A stretch of 64,000 nt of DNA from Malaya genurostris (lineage: Eukaryota > Arthropoda > Insecta > Diptera > Culicidae), in assembly GCF_030247185.1 (NCBI RefSeq), contig NC_080572.1:132981473-133045472 (forward strand). The letters run 5' to 3'. The notes under the pieces are model-generated. The model was not told where the DNA came from. It worked only from the letters and a program-made list of their open reading frames with translations, and ran no database searches. Below, one piece after another: positions 29,755-40,182 of this stretch. The first letter of the stretch is position 1. Each line of letters starts with the position of its first letter. The translations under genes and the position numbers were made by a program.

Positions 29755-32436
29755 CTAACCTAATACGCACAAATTTTGAATTATTTGTATTTCAGAGATT
29801 GAGCACCTCTCTTCAAATTTCGTGCAGTATTGTTCGAATTTTTGTTCTAGTATATCCAGTGAGGCCATCTCATGTACTTCACTAGTCCTTGTCCAAGGGG
29901 GTAGATTTAGAATCATCTTTAAGATCTTACTTTGAATGCGTTGAAGCCTAAGTTTGTGTGTTCGTGCACAACCCCGCCAAACAGGGACTGCGTATTCAAT
30001 TGCGGGGTAGATGATTTGTTTATAGACAGCCATCTGATTCTTCAGGCATAGTTTAGATGTTCTACAAATCAGCGGATACAGAGACCTGATGAGTATGCTG
30101 CATTTTTGAACGATTTTGTCAACATGTGACCTGAATATCAGATGTCTGTCAAAGGTGAGTTCTAGATAGATAACTTCATCGGACCATTGAATGACCTCAT
30201 CACCGAATCGTATTCTGCATTCGTCTGATGGAACAAGTTTTGGAGATCTTGAATGTGGAAACAAGATGACCTGAGTTTTTGCTGCATTCATCACAATTTT
30301 CCAGCTTGTAAAATATTCAGTTAAAGCGTCCAGACCTGTCTGTAGTTTATTCTTCAGAGCATTAATGACACGACCTTTGTAAAGAATGGCAGTATCATCA
30401 GCAAATTGTGACAGAACACCACCACCTGGAAGAGGTGGGATGTCTGATGTGAAAATGTTGTATAGAATGGGACCTAGGATACTTCCCTGGGGTACACCAG
30501 CAGGAATAGTAAATCTTTCTGAAAGTGCATTATTCAGAGAAACCTGGAATGCTCTATCTGCAAGATAATTTTTGATAATTTTAATAAGATACATGGGAAA
30601 ATTATACCTATGCAGTTTAAATACCAGGCCATCGTGCCACACATTATCGAATGCCTTTTCAATATCCAATATTGCCATGGCAGTCGTTTTGGACACTGAT
30701 TTGTTTTGCTGGATGACGTTGTTAACCCTTGTGAGTTGGTGGATGGTAGATCTTCCTTTCCGGAACCCAAACTGTTCTTTCAGAAATATATCCTGTTCAT
30801 CTGCGAAAGCAAGAATTCGCCTTTGTATTGACTTTTCAAACAGCTTGGATAGGGCAGAGAGTAAGATGATGGGCCGATAGCTCTTGGAAAAGGAAGGATC
30901 TTTCCCCGGTTTCAAAACTGGGATAACTTTAGCTAACTTCCACATTGAAGGGAAGTAACCAAGCTCCCAGCACCTGTTAAAAATTTTAGCTAAGAAGACA
31001 AATGAGCGAATACTCAAATGTTTCAGCTCAATGTTGAATGTGTTGTCGAAACCGGGGGCCTTCATATTTTTGGATTTTTTCACAAAAGCCATCAGCTCAT
31101 TCGCAGTGACTCTACTTTCCTCAGGAACCAAGCTGTCTGATTGGTCAACCTCAGCTACGCTATCAGCAACGGCTCTTTCATATGGACTAACAATGTTAAG
31201 TCCTAAATTGTGAGAACACACAAACTGCTGGCCTAGCGCATTTGCTTTCTCTACTGGTGTGATAAAAGGTATTTCTTCAGCTGCGTCCTGGGGTGACATC
31301 AGAGGAGGAATAAGCTTCGGTTTTTTCTTAAGCACCTTCGTTAAGGACCAGAAGGGCTTTGAATGTGGGAGAATTTCTCGAAGCTTTTGCTGGAAGTTCC
31401 TGTTGCGAAGCTCAGATATCCTTTCCTGGATTATCCTAGTTAAGTTGTTATAAGTAGTCTTCCTATCTAGAATGCCAGTTCGTTGATACTGCCTCCGGTA
31501 GATGTTCCGAAGTCGGATGAGTTTCTTGGTGACAATGTCAATTTGAAGAGAGGAACTCGGCATATGTTGTACTGGAACTGTCCTATCACGAGCGACTGTG
31601 ATTGAATGCTGGAAGGAAGATAGGGCTGCATCGATTTCCATCGGGGAAATCGGGGAATCAAGTGGCAAATCGATATTAATAAGTTGGTCGGCGATTTGTT
31701 GAAATTGGACCCAGTCGGTGCGATAATAGTTCCTCCGAGGTCGAATAGGCACTGTTTCTGGTGAAGATCCCAACGTCAATATTACTGGAAAGTGGTCAGA
31801 AGAGAGCTCGTTGAAGACAACCGGAGAGCTGTCTATGGCGATGTTGCTGATGAATATATCCAAAATGGAATGAATTCCCGATCTGGAAAGTCGCGTTGGT
31901 TGATCCGGAGCGAAGATGTTGTATTGTCCAGCTTCGTAATCTTCGGCAAGTACGAATCCGTTTCGATTCTGTCTTCTGTTTCCCCACAGCTCATGCCGTG
32001 CGTTAGGGTCCCCAGCAATGATGAATTTGTTCTGTCGTCGAGTGAGCATAGCCAGATCTCGCTTCAATGATGCACACGTACCATTTCGAAGATTGGTTTG
32101 TTTGGGGCAGTATGCTGCAATGATGATGATGGGTCCCATCGTCGTTGTAATCTCAATTCCGATGGCTTCTATGAGTTGCAATTTAAAGGCTGACAGAAGC
32201 CTGTGCTGAATGGATCGTTTGAAGGCAATGGCAACTCCCCCTCCTCGGGTAGTTGCCCTGTCGAGCCTGTGAATCCTGTAATTGGAAATAAAAATAGAAA
32301 TTTCAGGTTTAAGATGAGTTTCAGTTAAAATAGCAATATCGGCATTCTTCTCTTGAAGAAAGTCGGACAATTCAGCAGTTTTGCTCCTGAGTGAGCAAGC
32401 ATTCCAATTTACTATAACCAACTCATTATATTGCAT
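29755..32436 (-). CDS. Jockey-clade ORF2: endonuclease-reverse transcriptase, 893 aa
   Basis: Drives target-primed reverse transcription. The AP-endonuclease is at about residues 1-220, with N10/N12, E39 in the TET motif, a GDPNARH box (D143, N145, H148) and SDH (D214, H215). The usual GDFN phenylalanine is a proline here, which may weaken nicking. The RT is at about 440-730, with YRPIILLS at 520-527, D591 in ILDIEKAFD, GVPQGSILGP at 647-656 and FADD at 678-681. The C-terminal LQRIQSKILKMIL segment follows. The ORF is complete. The ATG at 32436 overlaps the end of ORF1 by 11 bases, suggesting termination-reinitiation. Confidence 0.93.
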   Translation of the reverse strand: MQYNELVIVNWNACSLRSKTAELSDFLQEKNADIAILTETHLKPEISIFISNYRIHRLDRATTRGGGVAIAFKRSIQHRLLSAFKLQLIEAIGIEITTTMGPIIIIAAYCPKQTNLRNGTCASLKRDLAMLTRRQNKFIIAGDPNARHELWGNRRQNRNGFVLAEDYEAGQYNIFAPDQPTRLSRSGIHSILDIFISNIAIDSSPVVFNELSSDHFPVILTLGSSPETVPIRPRRNYYRTDWVQFQQIADQLINIDLPLDSPISPMEIDAALSSFQHSITVARDRTVPVQHMPSSSLQIDIVTKKLIRLRNIYRRQYQRTGILDRKTTYNNLTRIIQERISELRNRNFQQKLREILPHSKPFWSLTKVLKKKPKLIPPLMSPQDAAEEIPFITPVEKANALGQQFVCSHNLGLNIVSPYERAVADSVAEVDQSDSLVPEESRVTANELMAFVKKSKNMKAPGFDNTFNIELKHLSIRSFVFLAKIFNRCWELGYFPSMWKLAKVIPVLKPGKDPSFSKSYRPIILLSALSKLFEKSIQRRILAFADEQDIFLKEQFGFRKGRSTIHQLTRVNNVIQQNKSVSKTTAMAILDIEKAFDNVWHDGLVFKLHRYNFPMYLIKIIKNYLADRAFQVSLNNALSERFTIPAGVPQGSILGPILYNIFTSDIPPLPGGGVLSQFADDTAILYKGRVINALKNKLQTGLDALTEYFTSWKIVMNAAKTQVILFPHSRSPKLVPSDECRIRFGDEVIQWSDEVIYLELTFDRHLIFRSHVDKIVQKCSILIRSLYPLICRTSKLCLKNQMAVYKQIIYPAIEYAVPVWRGCARTHKLRLQRIQSKILKMILNLPPWTRTSEVHEMASLDILEQKFEQYCTKFEERCSISEIQIIQNLCVLG

Positions 32437-32843
32437 ATTCGATAATGAATTTGCCTAAGGCGTTGATTTGATCTAACCGCGTTCTGCAGTTTCGTAGTTT
32501 TGTTGTCATTGTTTCAAAAATGACGATCAGTTGTTCAGCAGAAAATAAATCACCAGAGTCATCCTTTGCTTGTGGTTGATTATTGCCCCATCCAGGAGGG
32601 ATTTTTGAGGAAGATTCTTTTTGTGATCCAGCGGCTGAAGCTTTTGGATTGCTGCGAGGAAGTGGCGGCAAATTCGGAATATCCCTCTTCGGTGGGAGCC
32701 GTGGGAAATTAACTTCATCCTTCTGTGGAACATTCTTGCGCGTTGATTGTTTGCGGGACGCCTGTTGTCGAATTTTTGTGAACTCAGCACGTTTGGGACA
32801 CGATTTGCTAGTAGATGGATGGTCGCCATCACAGTTCACACAT
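32426..32843 (-). CDS. Jockey-clade ORF1, 3' part
   Basis: C-terminal 138 or so residues of the gag-like RNA-binding protein: the end of a CCHC knuckle (CDGDHPSTSKSCPKR) followed by a basic, Pro/Ser-rich tail. It is truncated at 32843 by 5' truncation of the whole element, so the copy lacks its internal promoter and full ORF1. The same region is present in the longer copy at 37.33-37.50 kb. Confidence 0.85.
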
Positions 32844-32956
32844 TGACGCTATTTCTCACATCACATTTCCTTTTATACGTGCTAGTGGTTGCGGTGGACG
32901 GACGTCCCCTTTGTTAGAATTCCTTTCCTATATGCAGAACGAGAAACAGTGAAACG

Positions 32957-32964
32957 ATATAAAA
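32957..32964 (+). promoter_or_regulatory. TATA box upstream of H2A pseudogene
   Basis: ATATAAAA lies about 75-80 bp before the surviving H2A coding region, consistent with the original histone promoter. Whether it still acts is unknown. Confidence 0.4.
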
Positions 32965-33038
32965 GAGAGAGTTAGCAGAGCGGCAGCGGGTAATACTGAA
33001 TGGGTCGTCGAGCTGTTAACAGCATATTGTGGAGGAAC

Positions 33039-33300
33039 AGTTAAGGGCAAGGCAAAGTCCCGCTCAAACCGTGCTGGTCTGAAGTGCCCAGTTGGCGGCA
33101 GAATCCATCGTTTGCCTCGGAAGGGGAACTACGCCGAGCGTGTCAGTGCTGGTGCATCGGTCTATCTGGCGGCAGTGATGGAGTACTTGGTTGCCGAAGT
33201 GTTGGAATTGACCGGTAACGCTGCCCATGACAACGAAAATCATCCCTCGCCATCTGCAGCTGGCCATCCGTTGAAAACCCCGTCCTTTTCAGGATGACCA
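33039..33300 (+). pseudogene. histone H2A pseudogene
   Basis: The plus strand encodes VKGKAKSRSNRAGL, an inserted glycine in PVGGRIHR, then LPRKGNYAERVSAGA, VYLAAVMEYLVAEVLEL and GNAAHDN, unmistakably the H2A core. Then a frameshift occurs; the next frame gives IPRHLQLAIR followed by TGA at about 33273. The initiator region and the C-terminal acidic-patch and tail are missing. Amino-acid changes at invariant positions confirm a dead copy. No histone stem-loop follows directly. Confidence 0.9.
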
Positions 33301-34379
33301 CATCACGTTGATAAAGAAATATTTAGAATTGCTTTAATTTTAGCCAGTTCTGATACGCCTGGAAAGTAGAATGCGCAAATCAAGTGGAAACATTTGTTCT
33401 AACAATTTTTGTTTTCGGCCGCATACTAAAGTAATCGCGACAAAAATACATATTGATCTGTGGCAACTCTGTTTCGCACGGCATATTTGTAAACTAGTAT
33501 AAAGATGTGTTCAAAATCATCACTTTCGCTTTCGCATTGCCGTTCGTAATTGAATGTGTTAGTGACGGTGCAAATTATTTTAACTCCCATCTTGATGAAT
33601 CTTTTGGTAGGAAATATTAAGATCTGAGATGGTTCTCGTGTGTGTTTTGTTTCGGCAATGGGCCTTGTTGGACTTTTTGGCTGCCTTTTTCGGTGTCTCG
33701 TGCATTCATATCGGGAAACAATGAGACAACAGGTCCTCGATGTTGCTGTCGTGTGTCTTGTTTCGAGAAGAGTTGCTCAGCAAATGGTAGGAAAAATGAA
33801 CCATTCAACTTTTATATGGATGCTCTTGTATAGATACAGACATCTCGCGTTCTGATTGGCTGGTGCTGTCATGGGTTAAATCAAACAGGTTTTTCAATAG
33901 TGTACTATTGAAAAACTTCAATATTGTTGTAATACACGTTCAAGTTGAAGATTTTCGATTCTATTGGTAGTTAGATTATATAAATCATTCTACAGATCAC
34001 TGAGCTATGAGCTTTCAAAATACGAGAAAGGCAAACGCGCCTTATGAATTATCTTTTTTGATACTCGTTTATACCAAACATTTCAGAAAAGTTTAATTGT
34101 GAACTATTTAAGAATATGTCACACAACTGAAAGTTTTATCATAAAATTGTGATCCGATGGCATGTAGCAAGAATTATTTTGATTCGTTAGATATAACAGG
34201 AGATATTCACGATCAAAAACTTATCACTCTCTCAGAGGGTAAATTTTGAAAAGGCGCCCCATAGTAAAGTAATTACAAAGTATTCACGACAATAAATTAC
34301 TGAATCATCAGTTATTAAAAATCTAGTCGATTAATTTTGTTTGTTATTTCTCAACATTATAAACACGCCATTTAGGATC

Positions 34380-34935
<556 letters not shown>

Positions 34936-34939
34936 AGTG

Positions 34940-35640
34940 CTCTGAAAAAGTCGCTTTTAATAAATTATAAAGCGAAACATTCAAGCTATTTCTTCAATAT
35001 TTTTACTTGCAAGTGGTTCCACACTTCTTCGAAGATTATCCATTTTTTCACTAGAGAATTTCACCAGAAAATAATCGCGCAATGTGAAGCGAAAATGTTA
35101 CGCGGCAATAAATGACAGTTGTTGTGCTGAATCTCGGCCACAGCTAGCGCATATTCCGAAATCTCGGCAAACATCTCTGCTGATGTCGGCATATCTGTTG
35201 TTTACTGATAAATTCAGCAAGCAATTATGCCAAATTTCGACAAAGTTCACATTTTACCGAAATATCAGTGAATGCATTTAACGAAGTTCAGAAACATGCG
35301 TATTGATTACGTATTAATCAGCAAATTTACGTGTCGTTGATCAGTTTCGGCATTTTATTATGCCGAGCTCAAGAAATTGTTTTAAGTGTGAAGGTGCACT
35401 CTCCGTCGCTGGTGGTTGAATTCATCCTGTCGGCTTAAAGACCGGAAAGCGAATGAGAATTGCTACCTGAGCGTTTGAGGTTTTAACCACGCAGAAGGTG
35501 CACTTTCCGTCGCTGCTGGTTGAATGCGTCCTCTGACTTGAAGACCGGAAAGTAAATGAGAACTACGACCCGAGCGTTTGAGGTTTTAACCACGCAGAAG
35601 TTGCACTCTCCATCGCTGTTGGTTGATGATATTACTCCCT
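34940..35640. repeat. MITE-like block and 103-bp tandem repeat
   Basis: 35120-35395 is AT-rich with CTCGGC/GCCGAG motifs and matches 28640-28860 in reverse at its right end. 35391-35640 is about 2.4 tandem copies of a 103-bp unit (GAGGTTTTAACCACGCAGAAG), with one more unit at 28540-28640. Confidence 0.6.
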
Positions 35641-35869
35641 CGACGACCGAAACACAAATAATAAATCATTCTCACGCTGTCTGCTTCCATCCAACACACA
35701 AGAAGAAATGATCGATTTTCGACCACGGTTCCCCTTTTATACGCATTCAGATGACGATATGTGCCTGACTACCTCAAAATCGTCGTCTTTGCGCGAAAAA
35801 GCCAAGCAGAAGTAAAGAGTTTTACGCGTTGTTTTTTTTTTTAAATTTCAGAAAACCTAATTTTTGAGT

Positions 35870-36050
35870 TGTTTGTGGTTATCTCACACGGTTCAAATAA
35901 TTATTCTAAATTTCTGATCATATTTTTGATGAAATTGTGAAAGAATTATGTTACGGCCATTAATACAAGTCGAGATATTCACGATTAAGTTCTGTCCATT
36001 CTTCCATATGGCTAATTTTGAAAAGTATTTTTACGAGTTATTATTTTTAG
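35870..36050. repeat. diverged histone-linked repeat fragment
   Basis: Weak but collinear match to 2560-2720 and 34090-34260 (ATTCTAAATTTCTGATCATA, GAGATATTCACGAT, AATTTTGAAAAG). Confidence 0.5.
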
Positions 36051-36090
36051 TTGGTTTGCTGTGAAGCCGCCATAACTAAGCTCGACTTGC

Positions 36091-36447
36091 AATTACTGAG
36101 CGAAAACATTTATTGGAGAAGCCAAATGAGTGAAAAACTAACAGAAAAGATGATTTATTGAAAAAGTACGCTCAGAGACAGGACTCGAACCTGCGTTCTC
36201 ATGCATTCCGTGCACACGCACTACCATTTCGCCACTCTAAATCTTGTTTTAGTCACTCTAAAACGCCAGTCAGACATAGTAGAATGTACATCGAACATGG
36301 TCTACATCCTGGCCGTCACCCGTCCGATACCTTACATCCAAACATCTTCTCTTTCCATCAAAACTAGTCTTCTCGCTTTATACCTAGTTTTTTGATCAAG
36401 CATTGAGTGTGAGAGTGTATTTATAATCGCTTGTCACCTTCTTTAAT
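36091..36447 (-). repeat. left inverted arm with tRNA-like sequence
   Basis: Reverse complement of 45592-45921 plus 46859-46882. The arms end exactly at ACCATTAAAGAAGG on the side facing the Jockey copy. Identity is high except in a stretch around 36350-36380. Confidence 0.85.
36171..36241 (-). tRNA. tRNA-like sequence (repeat-borne)
   Basis: 71 nt that can fold as a cloverleaf: acceptor TTTAGAG/CTCTGAG, A box TGGCGAAATGGTAG, anticodon loop ACGGAAT, T arm with GGTTCGAGTCC. Position 33 is C rather than U and the sequence occurs in a repeat, so it is a tRNA-derived element rather than a functional tRNA. Confidence 0.5.
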
Positions 36448-36551
36448 GGTCATTCGTCATCTAACACTTGATGTGGATAGACGAAGAACCTACTACCACT
36501 AATTTCGATTTTGTTTAATCTTTTATTCGCAGCTGTCGACCTACCAAAGCT

Positions 36552-37525
36552 ATGGGTAAAACGCGCCATAGGTCCGAGAAGGATTAAATGGATATGAGGC
36601 ACCTGAAGAAAAATGATGTACAGGTAAACGACCGTTTGCTGAGTAACAACCAATTCGCTGATCTTCCAGTTGATGGCGAAGAGGAACTGCAGAATAAGGA
36701 AAACATGCCGCCTTTCTATCTGAAGGGCTTCCCACCTCGGATTTCAATACGCTGATCAGCAAAGGACTACATGGGACTCTACGCTCGGATTTCAATACGC
36801 TGATCAGCAAAGGACTACATGCAGCAATTCGTTTATGTACTGAAGGCTACACAATAACTGTTCCGGCTTTGAACCACTACAAAGCAGTGGAATGAAACAA
36901 GCAGTGAAACAGACAAAAGCGGAATACTTCACACACGATATTGCCGCCAACATCCCTATGAAGGTTGTACTTCGAGGACTACCCGACATGATGGAAGCCG
37001 AACTAAAGCAGGCACTGTCAGACGCTGGACTAAACATGCGGGTGTTTAAAATGAAACGACACAACAAGGACAAAAAGTATCGAGATCAACTGTACTTGAT
37101 TCATCGGGAGAAGCGCTCCATCACCATGAGTCAACTGAAAACGATAAAATCGTTATTCCATATAATCATCGAATGGCAAAAGTATAAACCGGTACATCGG
37201 GATGTCACACAGTGCACAAACTGTTTGAACTATGGCCATGGAGCGAGGCATTGCCACATAAAAAGTCGGTGCGGGTAATGTGCCGAATCACACAATACCA
37301 ACGATTGCCTACCAGATGACATCGCTGAAAAATGTGTGAACTGTGATGGCGACCATCCATCTACTAGCAAATCATGTCCCAAACGTGCTGAGTTCACAAA
37401 AAATCAACAACAATGGACAATTGATCACAAAAAGATTCTTCCTCCAAAATCCCTCCTGGGCGGGGCAATAATCAACCGCAAGCAAAGGATGACTCTGGAT
37501 GACTGATCGTCATTTTTGTAACAAT
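36552..37525 (+). pseudogene. Jockey-clade ORF1, broken
   Basis: ATG at 36552 (MGKTRHRSEKD), then an in-frame TAA 33 bases later. Continues NKENMPPFYLKGFPP, a 48-bp tandem duplication at 36738-36833 that carries a stop in each copy, then VVLRGLPDMMEAELKQAL, CTNCLNYGHGARHC and further CCHC knuckles to 37500. TGA or TAA interrupts at several places (for example after SRCG at 37276). The gag-like RNA-binding function is lost. Confidence 0.85.
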
Positions 37526-38440
37526 AACAACAAAACTACGAAACTGCAGAACGTGGTTAGATCAAATCAACGCTTTTGGCAAATCATCGCATATGCAATA
37601 TAATGAGCTGGTTGTAGTAAATTGGAATGCTTGTTCACTCAGGAGCAAAACTGCTGAATTGTCCGACTTTCTCCAAGAAAAGAATGCCGATATTGCTATT
37701 TTAACTGAAACTCAATTTAAACCTGAAATTTCTATTTTTATTTCCAGTTAATGAATTCACAGGCTCGACAGTTCAGTACAGGCTTCTATCTGCCTTTAAA
37801 TTGCAACTTATAGAAGCCATCGGAATTGAGATTATAACGACGATGGGACCCATCATCATCATTGCAGCGTACTGCCCTAAACAAACAAATCTCCGAGATG
37901 GTACGTGTGCACCATTGAAGCGAGATCTGGCTATGCTCACTCGACGACAGAATATAGTCATCATTGCTGGGGACCTGAACGCACGGCATGAGCTGTGGGG
38001 AAACAAAAGACAGAATCGAAACGGATTCGTACTTGCCAAAGATTACGAAGCTGGAAAGTACAACATCCTCGCTCCGGATTAACCAACGCGACTTTCCAGA
38101 TCGGGAGTTCATTCCATTTTGGATATATTCATCAGCAACATCCCAAGTAGCACCGGTAACTTCTTTATAGAAATAAAAATAAAAATAAATGATGCATAAT
38201 AGTCGCACAATAGATACAGAGAAACGAATCAGCTCATGAGGTTGAAAAACAGTTACGAATTTACAGCTATAATGTTACACAGTGATAAATGTAACTTCAA
38301 GGTTACAAGGTAACAGATATAAAATATATCGAATCAAAGTTGTATTTTAAGATCATAGCAATAGTATGCAGCTGAAGTTTACCGTTTTTGAAGTTGAAAT
38401 TAGTGTCCGGTATTATTTTTAAAGTGAATGCAATAACAGA

Positions 38441-38710
38441 ATGTGGAAGAAAATCAAACGTAATGGACATTTAAAAAAAAAACTACTAGAGAGCGTGAAA
38501 CGAAAAAATATATCTTATCCTGAAGCTGATTCGGTTGAATGCATTCCGAAAATGATTCCAAAAAAGCCAACAAACATGAATCAGTTGCAGTTTTTAAGCA
38601 AACTCTATTACATTCCACTTCATCAAAATGCAAACGGGCCATCTGATTATAAAACGAAAATAATAAAACATATTCAAATTCGATTTTTTATTTATCAGAT
38701 TGCTGTATGA
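38441..38710 (+). CDS. hypothetical 89-residue ORF in the TIR element
   Basis: Starts MWKKIKRNGHLKKKLLESVK; Lys-rich N-terminus, no domain recognised. Could be an exon of an element-encoded gene or chance; there is no upstream promoter evidence. Confidence 0.25.
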   Translation: MWKKIKRNGHLKKKLLESVKRKNISYPEADSVECIPKMIPKKPTNMNQLQFLSKLYYIPLHQNANGPSDYKTKIIKHIQIRFFIYQIAV

Positions 38711-39066
38711 CTCTTTCTTTTCTTTTCGAAAGCATTTATTACCCGCCTGTTTAAGTTATTTGAAATGAATGTTTCAAACGTTCTCAGTGATCAGTTGATT
38801 TCGTTCAATACATGTTAGAGTGGCCAGTTTTGGACAAAACTTGTTGCAAATCAAAATCACATTTTGCCACTTGTGCACACAGAAATTCACATGTTTGACT
38901 CATCACTATCAGACTCGTTGCTCTGGGTTTGATTACAAGACAGTGAGGGAGCAGCAGCAACAGTATCTGCTGAAGAATCATCAAATTTAATGTCCTGTTT
39001 TTTGCCTCTTTTTCTCGACGATGATGCACGACACTCACCACCTCCATTTCCATAACGCTTCAACTC

Positions 39067-40182
39067 TTAATTTTTATACCCCAACAAATTTTTGAACAAA
39101 TTTTCATTTTGTTCTCGAGTACTTAAACAGTCTGCTGCGTGCAGAACTTGATTCATTAGCTTGATAAAATTTGGAAACGTGTTTTGAAAGTTGATGTTCT
39201 GATCAGAATTGTCTGGTAATCCTTCTTTTTTTGTTCTTTTGTTTCCTTTCCACGAATACGAAATCAAAACGTTTGGTGTTAGCAGCTTGCGAATAACCGT
39301 TCGAAACATTGGTTCACTTTCGCGTTTTCCATTCAAGCTATAAAGTGATTGCAAATATCGCAAAAATTTTCCGAAATATACTGTGTCAGCCAAATTCTGC
39401 TCAAATGCCTTAAACGCAAGGTCAGAATTAATTATATTTATGCTTTCAAATTCCAAAAAAGTTTCCTCTTGGTAACTAGTAGCAATATCACTAGAGATCT
39501 TCGCCATCATAAATTTATTAAGGTCGGCTATGAAATCCATCTATATTAGAATTGTTGGAAAAACCGACTTTGAACGGAGCCTCGGTTGAAGTTCCCGATG
39601 TGTTGGATTGGTTTTTAACAGCATCAGACGCGTCGGATGGCACTCTATGTAAAAAATATTGTTTATCATTGGTACACAAACTTCTGATAACGATTCGGAA
39701 TCCGTTGTAAAATTCATGTTTGAGGATTTTGTACCAACAGTAGTCGTACAAGACTGGGGGGTTGTAGGTAAACTCTAGATTTTGAACCAAAAAATTAATA
39801 AAATTCTCATTATAATACCATTGCATGATAAAAGTCACTTACTAATTTATAGCTCTTCGAACAAAATGTAATTTGTTTTTTTTTTTGCAGGGTTTAATTT
39901 TGTTTCATGGCCCATCTGCGAGGAATCTTCTGAATCAGTTTTTTGTTCAAGTATACACATCATTTCTTCAGCTTGATTAAATTATTGATTGCGTCCAAAA
40001 ATCTTACATTTTTGTTTCCTCCAGGTCTTTTTATCCGGTTTGCAACATTCATTTTTCGACAGACTTATAACATTGTTTGGAGGCCAGTAAACCGAATTAT
40101 CTTCTACCCAATTCGATGGAAGCACTGTCATAAATGGCAGCGACCGATTGGTTTTTCGTGTTTGAACAACGCTAAACACCAT
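39067..40182 (-). pseudogene. DUF4806-type gene carried by the TIR element, probably decayed
   Basis: The first exon begins at an ATG (40182): MVFSVVQTRKTNRSLPFMTV and WVEDNSVYWPPNN, the N-terminal pattern of insect DUF4806-containing proteins, with a possible donor AAAAAT|GTAAGA at about 40003; read through, it stops at 39984. A middle piece is open at 39518-39838. The 3' part (39067-39540) has FGKFLRYLQSLYSL followed by FRTVIRKLLTPNVLISYSWKG and a FIKLMNQVLHAA helix, resembling the DUF4806 domain. Exon joints could not be fully fixed. Such genes are abundant in insects and often transposon-linked; their function is unknown. Confidence 0.5.

Larger units (their letters stand above)
29532..32843 (-). 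mobile_element. Jockey-clade retrotransposon (family 1), young, 5'-truncated
   Basis: Perfect 15-bp target duplication TGACGCTATTTCTCA at 29517-29531 and 32844-32858. The poly(A) tail (T run on the plus strand) is at 29532-29540. It contains the 3' part of ORF1, a complete ORF2 and a roughly 215-bp 3' UTR. A perfect duplication with an intact ORF2 indicates recent insertion. The family resembles Juan of Aedes, by protein type rather than by database comparison. Confidence 0.92.
32844..34310 (-). repeat. histone-cluster-linked repeat, minus copy, right part
   Basis: Continues the copy cut at 29531. It contains an H2A pseudogene on the plus strand, a TATA-bearing block (33490-33560), and the reverse of 18.05-18.65 kb with TTTTATA at 33810-33816 and ATTGG at 33855-33859. 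A lysine-rich minus frame TPKKAAKKSNKAH at about 33665-33715 may be an H1 tail fragment. Layout therefore suggests histone genes in both orientations, as in insect histone clusters. Confidence 0.65.

Noticed and set aside
33640..33855. ORFs of 63-71 codons on both strands in the histone-linked repeat
   Set aside because: They overlap promoter and leader-like sequence and are not conserved in the sister copy at 18.5 kb.
36171..36241. Functional tRNA-Ser gene
   Set aside because: C at position 33, location inside a repeat present twice in inverted orientation, and no terminator T run directly after it.
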